From positions 744,001-808,000 of the forward strand of contig JAGFBZ010000854.1 of assembly GCA_018398805.1 (NCBI GenBank): 64,000 nucleotides of DNA, given 5' to 3'. The notes beneath the pieces are model-generated. The model was not told where the DNA came from and ran no database searches. It saw only the letters and a list, made by a program, of their open reading frames with translations. Both the position numbers and the translations under genes were made by a program. This document shows positions 14,301 through 26,300 of this stretch, piece after piece (position 1 is the stretch's first letter; every line of letters starts with the position of its first letter). Origin of the DNA: Hirundichthys speculiger (Eukaryota > Chordata > Actinopteri > Beloniformes > Exocoetidae).

Positions 14301-17300
14301 GTTTTTTTTTTTTTTTTTTTTTTCATTTTTTCTCCGACCTCAGGTCTCCAAGGGAATATTTCAGAAATGGAGAACTTGCTGGTGCTGTGTTCTCGGCAGA
14401 AGTAGTGAGATTATTTAAGTCCTCTTTGACAGAATCAAGGTTTTAGGATTCAAAAATAACACTCCAAAACACACTTCAGGTCGCGGGCCGATTTTATTGA
14501 ACGCACTAAAACGAAATGTTTTTGGAACATAAATATGAATAAAAACAGACAGAAATATTATTCTGTAATAAACTTAAACCCTAAATAACTTATATTTAAT
14601 ATTTTGCTCTCCATAAAAATATCTTGTTAAATGATACAAGTTAGAAATATGAGCAACTTAACATTTAAATAACATTAAAAAACTGCTTTGCTCCTTATGC
14701 GAATGTATATAAAAAATAAACTTTAGAATATCCCAAAAGATTTTGCTCTCCTTAAAAATATCTCCTGTCAAAATTATACAAGTTAGAAATATGAACTTGC
14801 TAGAAAACCTGGAAGTATACATAAAATGTGTGCTTTTCAGCAATAACAATTCAAATCATTCAGGTTTTTTTTTTTTGACTACTTTTACATTCAGGTTAGT
14901 GCCATTGTCTATCAAAACCATCTACTATGTATATGCAATTTAATCTTATAGCAGACTTTTTACTGGGAAGTGCTGATGTTAAAAATGTTTGAACAACAAA
15001 TGTTATGGAACTTTAGTTCATATGGAGCAGAACATTTAAATTAAAGTGACCTTTACACTACTTTTGAATTCATTATTTGATTTTTCGCATACAATGCGAT
15101 TAATCGTGATTAATCAGGGAAATCATGCGATTAATCGCGAATAAAAATTTTAATCGTTGCCCAGCCCTAGTATATATATCCAGGTTTTGCCAGACTGTGG
15201 CACTAACCATCAATATATATGCAGACGGTTGTTGAAAAAAAAAAAAAAAAAAAATGGGGACATTTCACTAAAATCTTTCCAGATTATGTGAGAGACACAT
15301 CGTGTGTCCTTCAAACATTGAATTTATATACAAATATTTTTTCAAAGATTTTTTGCTGTTTCTACGGTCACATAACTATGGGGTTCATTGTATTGTCTAA
15401 AGACACTTGAGATGTAGTAGGACTGGGTATTAAATACCGACTTAAATTTTAGTCATAGCACCAAAACACATGTAATGCCAAACAAAAACAAGTTTTGACA
15501 ACATACTGATCCATTTTCTTCACCTTGTCTCGATCCTATGCAGAGATGCCATCTCCTCAGTTCTTTGACGGCCAGGCGTTGGTGTCCTGGAGTGAGCCAG
15601 ACATTACTGTCACTGTTCCCTGGTACATGGGTCTCATGTTCAGAACCAGGCAGCCTGCTGGGACCTTGATGCAGATCAATGCTGGACCTTCCTCCACTAT
15701 TAACCTCATGGTGAGATACAGCTTTCATCACTTTCAACAAGTTGTTTGGTTTGGTTATATGGTGTTAGAATAAAAATGAAAGAAGGACTTAGGGATTTAT
15801 GGGTTTGGGCTGAAGTCTGATTACTTTCTTTTCATTCTCTAGGTGAGTGAGCAACAGGTCCGTATGGAAGTGTTACTCAGGCAGCAGCTGATGGCATCCC
15901 TGAACTTTCTCCAAGTTCGTGTTAATGATGGGGAGTGGCACCACTTGTTGATAGAACTGAGAAGCATTAAAGATGGCAAAGACATTAAATACATGGCTGC
16001 TGTGTCACTGGACTATGGCATGTACCAGGTACAGAGCTTACTACAACACAGTTGGTGACTGTATAGAGAAATGTTCAGATTGGCATGTAAAAAAAATGTA
16101 TTTCTATGCAGAAGTCACTGGAGATTGGTAATGACCTGCCAGGTCTGAAGCTGCAGACACTTCATGTTGGAGGTTTGCCTGGAGAAGGAAACCGTGTCAA
16201 AAAAGGATTTGTTGGCTGCATACAGGTGGGTCTATGTTGAATATGTCTCATGCCTGCCAGAATATGCCTCTCCAGTTTTTGGACTTCCCTGAGTTTGCTC
16301 TTCATTATGCTCCCCATCAGGGTGTACGTATGGGTGAGACATCTACCAATGTTGTCAACGTGAACATGGCTCAGGGCTTGAAGATCCGCGTTGAAGATGG
16401 CTGTGACCTGGCAGACCCCTGTGACTCCAACATCTGCCCCGAGAACAGCCACTGCACTGATGACTGGAGTGCACACACTTGTCACTGTGACCCAGGTAAT
16501 ACACTCACACACACATATGTGTGTGTGTGTGTGTATCTGTATACAGTGGTGTTTGACTATGAAAAAAGTTAAGGCTCCGGATTTTTTTTTTTTAATTTAA
16601 GCCCTGAATATGGCATCAAAACATCTTTTTTAATTCACTTACTTGAAGGAAATAAGTATTTGACCCCCCGCTGATTTTGACAGTTGTCATACTAAGAAAT
16701 AAATGAACAGTCTCAGACTTCTATGGCAGCTTTATTTTAACAGTTATAGAAAGAATATTGAAAAAAAAATTGAGAAAATTACATGAAATGAAAAATAAAA
16801 ATTAATTTGAGTGCTGATGTTAAAAGTATTTGTACAACAAATGTTATGGCACCTTAGTTCATATGGTAGTAGAACATTTAAATAAAAGTGACCTTTACAC
16901 TACTTTTGAATTCATTATTTGATTTTTCGCATACAATGCGATTAATCGTGATTAATCAGGGAAATCATGCAAGTAATCACGGTTTCAGTACGGATTTGGT
17001 ACAGTTTCGATATGTGTTTTGTGCATATAGTGATAATTCATTTCTCTAAAATGATTTACAGTGGTACCTCTACTTACCAAAGTAATTGGTTCTGGAAGTA
17101 GTTTCGTGACCTGAAAATTTCGTAAGTAGAAATGTGTTTTCCATGTAAATGCCGTAATCCGTTCCAAGCCACCCAAAATTTGAACATCAATTTTTTATAA
17201 ATTATAAATAATACATGAAATGACATAAAAACCTGTAAGAAATAAAAAGAAATAAATGAATGTTAAAACTAGAAAAGCACCTCGACTAAGCGCAACAATT

Positions 17301-20300
17301 TTTGAAAATTTGAAAGTGATCCAGAATCCAGGATTTCTTCCGGATCACACCCAAAATGAAATCAGTTCCAGGGTTATAATAGTTTTGGATTTTCCATTAG
17401 TTTTAGTTTTTATTTAGTTTTTAGTTTAGTTTTTCCCAATTCTGTAAGTTTTAATTCATTTTTAGAGCTGTTATGCTAGTTTTTATTCATTTTTGTTTTG
17501 AAATACTTAGTTTTTATTAGTTTCAGTGTAAGTTTTAGTTTTATTTTGGAAATTAGGGTTGTAATTTTGGTTCGAGAGAAGCAGTGCTTCACTCGAACCC
17601 GTATAGACTTCCGTGCCCATATAGACCTCCCGCAGCCACGCGACACACACCTTGACAACAAAGCGCAGTCGCCATATTGGATTGAAAACAACTAGCTAGG
17701 GCTTAAGCGATCACATAGTCTTTGTGCAGGTTATGTGGTTTGCACTCCGACGAGCCCGCGGGGACGACATGAGGAAAGAGCGGCGACCGACGAGAACAAG
17801 GCCGCAAACGCAATGAGCACCCCGCCGGAGGCGCCCGTCCCCATCCGCCCAAACTGACCAAACGACCATCCACAACGCCCGTCGGCGTTAATAAATTAAT
17901 GCGATAACACGTTAACTTGCCCAGCCCTAATATAAACCAATGTTTGTTTCACTGTATGATGCTTTATTTCTTCCTTCGCTCTCTTTCTCGCAGGTTACTT
18001 TGGAAAGGATTGTGTTGGACGCGTGTCATCTCAATCCTTGTGAGCACATTTCCACATGTATTCGCAAACCAAGCTCGTCCCATGGATACATCTGTGAATG
18101 TGGACAGAACTACTACGGCCAGTACTGTGAAAACAAGTAAGGTTTCTTCTATATGTTCCTGTGTGTGTGCTTGAAGGAGAGCCAAAAGCACTTTAACTGA
18201 CAAAAATAATGGTAAATTCTTCCATCTGATGTACTCATTCCTAATCCGATCCATCCTCGTCACTTTTTACCCCTCCTACCTCCAACTCTGCCTTTTGTCT
18301 CTTCCTCAGTGCCACAGTCTCCAATCCATTTAACATTGTGAAGCTTGTGCACCTGTCCTTTAATTCCTGCTGATACTCTTTTAAATGATAACTGGAAATG
18401 TGCTTTGGCTTCAGCAAATTTAATATTTTCTTTGACTTTGTCAGGCTTTATTGTGATGTTTCCAATCTGTTGGTGCAGTTTTATTAGTAATCTGAGCTGG
18501 ACTGCCTGAATGTGTGTAATGTGGAACAATATAGAAAGAAAAGTAATCTGTCATCTGTTGGGGAATTGGGGAGCATGTTTTGCAGCAGTTAGAAAGTTCA
18601 TATGAATTAGTTTTTCTCTCTTGAGAATCAATCAGTCATTTCACCCTGAGCTTTTAGTCCAGCAACATGTGGGATGTGGGATTCCCTTTCTATGTTTGAC
18701 TGAGCCCCTATAGCTGTTTAGTCTTTGCTGCATTCATACTGCTGCTGGTCTCCTATCAGATCACACAACAATAAGGAAGTTTGGGAAGTGCAGAGGAACT
18801 TTATTCTAGAATTACACTTTTAGAGATAAACTGAACTGATAATCAAGCTGCTTTTTCAAGAGCACACTGCACTTTTGCACTTTGGGAAGGGAGTTCACAG
18901 GTGAACAGTCATAAGTCCATAAATAGAGGAAAAACTAATTTAAGATCTTTTGGAGCTTTGTTGAATATTTTTTTCTTGGGACTGTTCCTTGAGCCACTGT
19001 CCCACATATCTCCTGCAACTGACCTTAAACCACATTCCAACTATCTCTCTCTATATATATATATTTTTTGCATTATTCATTGAGCATGATTATTTGTTTT
19101 TCTACTTAAGCACCAGCATTAAAATAGAATTACAGCAATGAAACATGTTTCCCTTCTTTTCCAGAACCTTTTTAAATTATTTTTCATTTTTGTCATCTTC
19201 TTTAATGACAGAATGGAGAAACCATGCCCTCAGGGTTGGTGGGGAACTCCCATGTGCGGGCCCTGTAACTGTGATACAAGCAAAGGATTTCACAAAGACT
19301 GCAACAAAACCACTGGCGAGTGTCGGTGCAAGGTGATTATATACATAACTTCACAATTTACTGGGTTGCTCATAATATAGATCTCTTTATGTATTCTGTT
19401 TAATTTAAAAACTTTAATTTAAAAATGATTGTACCCCAATTTTATAATCTTGCTCTGGAGTTTTTGTGCACACCGGTGTCATCTGTACCATGTGAAAGGC
19501 TGTTTTTAAAGGCCGGAGAGGTTGAGAGACCGTTATATCTGAATTAAAATGTTTTGTACGTCTTTGTCCAAGTTACACGAGCATATTCAGTACCCTCTTC
19601 CTTGTGCCACCAGCACTTCCACTGTCCGAAAGTGACAGAAAATTATTACATAACCTGCCATGTCATATGATGCCACTATTTTTGGAAAATTTACACACAC
19701 AGAATAGATTCAAAAAATATTTTATTATTCACGTGTGATAATTTATGTAGAGGAATTTTGTCAGGAGCCGCAAAAATTAAACATATCACACTTTATGTGG
19801 TGAAGATGTAGCTTCCTTTGATAATGCACTTGGCCAGTATTGGTTTCATGCGCACATGAAGCTTTGAGAAGTGAAACCTTTCTTGAACTAATTGGGTCAA
19901 GTGGTTTGATACCTCATGAGGCTTCATCTCACCGTCACTAGTTGCAGTGTCCCTCCAGGAGACTTCTTAATGTATCGAAGAGTCAGTGACGTTGGGATCC
20001 ATTTACAGCTTTAATAAGGTACAGAAAGTGAGCAAAGTTCAGACATCAGCGTAAGGTACAATGTAGGCAGGGCAAAATTATAAAGTCCATGCAAAAGGTC
20101 AGGGAACATCTCAAAGATACATAGCAAACTGGGTCGAGAAGGCAGGCGGCAAACAAACAGAGAAGGGTAAACAGTCCAGGTAGGCAACAGAGAAACCAAC
20201 GGGGAATATAGGTTAAGTAATATTAGTAAGACTTCACAAAGAGGGTAGAGAGAACACGGGTTCAATAGATCAGGTGACACCTGTGCTGGTAATCGTTCCT

Positions 20301-23300
20301 GGGCACAGGATTACGGGAAAAGGAGCCCAAGGGGACCAGTTAGTACTTGGGTGAGGGATCCCTCTGGTGGCGATTGGAGGAAGCCACAAAGGCCTGATTT
20401 GTGACACTTAAAGTAGACTTATTATGAAAAAAAAGGTTTCTGTACTTGAGAGCCTGTATTTAAAAGTGACTGAGGTGACTACCAAATCAAAAATTACATT
20501 TCAAAGTCTTGTCACAGCCTGAGTCTGAAATGTCAGTCAGTGATCTGTTGAATTTGTAGAGTTCTGTGACATCACAGACCAAGATAGACCCAGATTGAAG
20601 GAGGATGATTAATTTTCCATCCCTTTTCCTCCATCCAAAATCACATTATGCAACATTATCTGCCTTTCTCAAGTAAGTTATACAAAGCTGTTCACACTTT
20701 CAAAAGAAGTACATGTCAAGGAATAGGGGTGAAGTGGTGTCAAGTGGCTGATTCAACCCCCTGAAACTGGCTGCTACAAAGAGTGCCAGCAGACCATTTG
20801 ATGAGATCCAATTTAAAAAATATTGTTGAACCATCACTGTGATGGAAGAAGGGGCTGACTAAATGTACAACACTTATTTGTATTTGTATGGTAATTGCGG
20901 ATCCTTTACATCCCCTGACTATATGAATTCAGCATTTTTTTCACTTTACAATGACCTACTGAGCATAATGGGGACAATGTAGGGGCTCAGTGGTTTACCT
21001 GAGGACATTTTACTATTGCAAAGCAGGATGGCCATAACTGATTAAAGCATGCACATTTTTGGGTAATAGTTACAATGAGACAAGGCAAGAATGAAGAAAG
21101 AAAAACAAACTAGTTTCTCAGTTATTGAAATTTTCTCCAAGCTCATTTGTCATCATCATTTCCCTCATTCAGAACAACCACTATCGTCCAGAAGGTGAGG
21201 ATACCTGCTACCCCTGTGAGTGTTTCTCTGTGGGCTCTGAGTCTCGAAGCTGCAACCCCGTCACGGGTCAGTGCCCCTGCAAAGGAGGAGTCATTGGTCG
21301 TCAGTGTAATCAATGTGATAATCCCTTTGCTGAAGTCACACCCACTGGCTGTGAGGGTATGTAGATTGTAAATTGTTTTACATTTTGTCAAAATCTGTAA
21401 TATATACCAATATTGTTCATTAGTTAGCAGCAAGTGTCAAATTAAAGCATTGACTTGACCATTTTTAAGTAATTAATGCATAAAGGTGATCAATAAGTCA
21501 TATAAAGGTAAATTAATAAGAAGCTCTTAAATAAAAAAAAAACAACTGTCCAACGCATTATTAAAAGCTGGAAGGATAGTGGGAACCCATCGTCTTCGAG
21601 GAAGAAATGTGACCGGAAGAAAATCCTCAATGATCGTGATCGGCGATCACCTAAACGTTTAGTGAGAACTCAGGGCTGTTTAATAGTGAAAGTAAGAGCA
21701 TTTCCACACGCACAATGCTAAGGGAACTCCAGGGATTGGGACTGAACACCTATGTAGCCTTAAGAAAACCACTAATCAGTGAGGATAACTGGAAAAAAAG
21801 GCTTCAGTTTGCTAGAGAGCATAAAGATTGGACTCTGGAGCAATGGAAGAAGGTCATGTGGTCTGATGAGTCCAGATTGACCCTGTTCCCGAGTGATGGG
21901 AGCATCAGGATAAGAAGACAGGCAGATGAAGTGATGCTCCCATCATGCCTAGTACCTACTGTACCAGCCTGTGGGGGCAGTGTTCTGATCTGGGGTTGCT
22001 GCAGTTGGTCAGGTCCAGGTTCAGCAACAGTATGAGCTCAAAGAATGAGGTCAGCTGACTACCTGAATATACTGAACGACCAGGTTATTCCATAACTTAA
22101 GTTTCCCTTTCTCCTGTTCCCTTCAGGGGAACCTTGGAAATTTTAATATTTTTCAATATTGCTTGAAAAACGCAATATATTGCTATTGGTTTTAGATTAT
22201 TGTGATTTCATTTTTGATATCAATAGTGATAATGTTCACAAACCAACATTATCAGTGTTCATAATGTGTGCGTGCATTTTCTTCTTGCAGTGGTATACGA
22301 GGGCTGTCCCAAGGCATTTGATGCTGGTATTTGGTGGCCGAAGACCAAATTTGGTCGCCCTGCTGCCATGAACTGTCCCAAAGGATCCATCGGTGAGTTC
22401 CCTTTTATTCCAGCTGATAGATGTAATTTGTGGACTCCTTATTCAAAGGTGAATCTAATCAAAAGAGTCTGTGATACTCTTGAGATCAGTAGATACCAGG
22501 TTTTCATAAGTCTGGGAATTTTCAAAGTTGGAAAATTTCCATGGGAATTATTGGAAGTAAATGAGAATATATGGGGATCAAAGGGAAAAAACAAACAAAC
22601 AAACACAAAATTACATCATTTAATAAAAAACTTAAATGTAATTGATAAAACATCTTTTACCAAAATCTTTGTAATCATATTTGATGCAGATTCAGTTAGA
22701 TTTCTATCTTGTGCATTCTTCATCAAAAGCACAGATAATTTCTAGAATCCTGCACATGACACCAGGATTATTGAAGTCACATTATTTGAGCCCAAGGACA
22801 ACATTCAGTAAAGTAAATTTTGATCTTATTGCTAAGGTAAATACATTTGATCAGTGGTATTAAAGTTTACTGAAGTTTGTTGCAGTTGCTAGCTAGCCAG
22901 GTTATCAAGGATGCTAAAGTTAAAAGCTAGTGAACACCACTTCATTGACTGTTTAAGAGACTAGCATGGTGCTAAATAGCTCATTAATTCAATTTTATTT
23001 TATTTGTATAGAGTCTATTACAATGCAAGTTGTCTCTAGGTGCTTTACAGAGACCCAGAGCATGACCATTATTATTGTGGTGCTGTTTCTTTTGCCTTCT
23101 TCTTTTTTTCCTTTTAGCTATTCCCTGTAGGGGTCGCCCTACCAAACCATCTGCCTTCATCTAACCCTATCCTCTGCATCCTCTTCTCTCACACCAACTA
23201 ACTTCATGTCCTTGTTCACTGCATTCATAAATGTCCTATTTGGTCTTTCTCTAGACCTTCTGCCTCGCAGTTCCAACCTCATCATCCTTCTACCCATATA

Positions 23301-26300
23301 CAGAGCCTTGCGAAAGTATTGAGCCGCCTTGAACTTTTGAACCTTTTTGCCACATGTCAGGCTTCAAACATAAAGATATAAGATTTCAATTTTTGTCAAG
23401 AATCAACAAGTGGGACACAATCTTGAAAATTTATTGGGTATTTTAAAACTTTTTTAACAAAACTGAAAAGTGGTGCGTGCAATATTATTCGATCCCTTTA
23501 CTTTCAGTGCAGCAAACTGACTCCAGAAGTTCAGTGAAGATCTCTGAATGATCCAATGTTGTCCTGAATGACTGATGATGATCAATAGAATCCACCTGTG
23601 TGTAATCAAGTCTCCGTATAAATGCACCTGCTCTGTGATAGTCTCAGGGTTCTGTTTAAAGCTCAGAGAGCATCATGAAGACCAAGGAACACACCAGGCA
23701 GTAGTGATGAGATGAAGCCTCGTGAGGCATCGAACCACTTCAGCCAATCGGTTTGAGAAAGGGTTCATTTCTCAAAGCTTCATGTGCACACAACACCACC
23801 TACTGGCTGGGTGTATAATTACAGGCAGCTGTATCTCAACCACAGCTGGTTGTGGCGCATTTGTGTCTGTTATGGGCCTTGGGAATGACTATAAATTACA
23901 AAGAATGTATGACCAAATAAATTCTCTACATACATTATCACATATGTGTATGATAAAATATGTCATGAACGCATTGTGTGTGTGTGTAAAGTTTCCCAGT
24001 ATGTTAGTATCATGTAATATAGCAGGCTGTGCAATAATGGTTTTCTGTGCAGGCAGAAGATAGTGGAAATGCTGGTGAAACTAGGAAGAGGGGACTGAAT
24101 ATGCTTGTCTAACTTGGACAATGATGTACAAAACATATGAGATTTGATTTATTTTTATAAATAACAGTCTCTTAAAGGTTTTTGGTTTCAAGTGATTCCT
24201 TCTTTTTGCCACAACCTCTCAGGCTTTTAAAAACACCCTTTCACGTGGTACAGAAGATGATGATGTGCACAAAAACGCAAGAGCAAGAATATATAAATGG
24301 GAGTACAGTCATTTTTCCCTCTCCCAGTATTCCAAAAGGTTATTAGGAGTTATCAAATCAAAATGTTTCCACACAAGGGAAATCGTCCTCTTCCTAGCTG
24401 GCTCCATCCTCTTACCTATTATTCTCTCCTCACTCTCCTAAATCTTCAAACTATCTCTATCTAAACTCTCCAAACTATATAAACACTATCCAAACTCTAG
24501 TGTCCAAACTATCAAATCTCTATCCAAAATCTGAATCGACTGAAACTTTCTATCAACAATCCACATCTTGAATGGAGCCTAATAGGTTTATAATGCTGTT
24601 GAACCTCGCAGCGACAGACTCAACCACTTCCCGAAGCAGTCACGTGGTACAGTCGGGCAGCAAGGCTTCGGACGTCATCATTTTTGGCCCCTCCCCTAAA
24701 TGAAGCAAACCTCAATGTATATTGTATATTTATGTATACAATATCATGTATATTTAGTCCAAGCAGTGAAGCTGCTGGAACCCTATTGGTTTTGTGAGGA
24801 TTACTATCATTATCGTGCCCTAAAAGTGGTTGGGCAGCAAAAACTGTAAAACATACATGCTAAAGCGCCAAGTGGCTCACCGTTCAAGATGGCGGCCATC
24901 AGCGGCCAGTGAAATTTTGGCAGTCAATATCTTCTGCTGAAAATGAGCAATGTTCATGAAGCTTCAAAAGCTCATTCAAATGGACTCACAGAAGCTGTGT
25001 ACCAAATAGGAAATAAATCAGTCACTAGGGGGCACTGTTATGAACAATTTTACATTTTCATTTGGCAATACAACAAACTTTCATCTGTAGGGGGCAACCA
25101 GTCAGTATATGACCAGTGGATTGAGATTAAAATCTGAAATTTCCGCAAATCTGCTTTGAAGCCGAAGGTCACTGCTTGCTGCAGTATTTATTTATTTTAT
25201 TCCTCTCAGGTACTGCCATACGTCACTGTAGTGATGAAAAGGGCTGGCTAGCATCTGAGCTTTTCAACTGCACCTCCGCCACATTCTCTCATCTGAAGAA
25301 GCTGGTGACTATTACTCACAACATATAAAGAAGAAAATCTACATCTTTCCTTTTTAAAAACATAAAAATCAATAGTTATTTTATAATGCATTAAAAAGAG
25401 ACATAGTATGTTCTACAGAATGTGATTTCATTTAGCAGTATTTTACCAGTTGAATTTGAAAGTTTGAGGTTTGAACTTTTCAAACTCTCCCATAATCCCT
25501 TGTCCTGTTTACTTTCCTGCTCTTTTTGTCCTTCAACCAGAACGAGGACCTGCATCGCAACAGCTCGCAAATGGACAGTGAACACTCCAAGACTATTGTG
25601 CGTTTGCTTCATAGTGCCACATCTAACGTGCCCCATTTCTTTGGCAATGATGTGAAGATGGCCGCCCAGCTGCTGAATCATGTGCTGCAGTATGAAAGCC
25701 GGCAGACTGGGTTTGATCTCACTGCTATGAAGGATGCAGAATTCAATGAGGTAGAAAAAAAGGACATGATTTGTTTCCTTAACTTGTAAAAGATGTCTTA
25801 GACTTTATCTTAATTCGAGTACAAATTGTCATGCTCAGTGTGTTACTTAAAGCAATGGAGGCACATCGCAGTTTTACAGTTTTATTCATCACTTTACACA
25901 TGTAAAACTCCCATTAGTTTTATTACTTTGTCAATCTGTCTCTCTGTTTCTTAAAAGATGAATATATTACTTTATTGTTTTGGGATTTTTCCAGAATTTG
26001 GTGCAAGCAGGAAGTGCCTTACTTGATCCTGACACCAAGGAGCACTGGGAGCAAATCCAGAGGACGGAGGGCGGCACGGCACATGTGCTGCAGAACTTTG
26101 AGCACTATGCCAACACACTGGCAAAGAATGTCAGGAAGACCTATTTGAAACCGTTCACCATCATCACTGAGAACATGAGTGAGTAGTGGAAATGAAATCA
26201 TAGGTATATATATATATATGTACAGGGCATGAACAAATGTATGCAACACATCCTACATGCTCTCCCTTTTGTGTTCTCTTCTATTTTCTATATCTGAACA

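Larger units (their letters stand above)
7655..15543. other. large celsr1 intron, mostly repeats and AT-rich DNA
   Basis: No exon of celsr1 is seen here. Identified pieces are listed separately (ERV/LTR-like remnant, MITEs, family A). A GATTCAAGATTCAAAGTG repeat at about 7652-7715 is a common fish repeat tail. In the remainder (roughly 10,100-11,760, 12,050-13,100 and 13,670-14,870) I see no gene. Confidence 0.5.

Noticed and set aside
16501..16540. CA/TG palindrome as a regulatory site
   Set aside because: Simple dinucleotide repeat right after a splice donor; nothing specific supports a function.
22266..22745. 159-codon ORF as a separate protein
   Set aside because: Only its first part is coding, as the celsr1 hormone-receptor exon; the remainder is read-through into the intron past a good donor at 22393.
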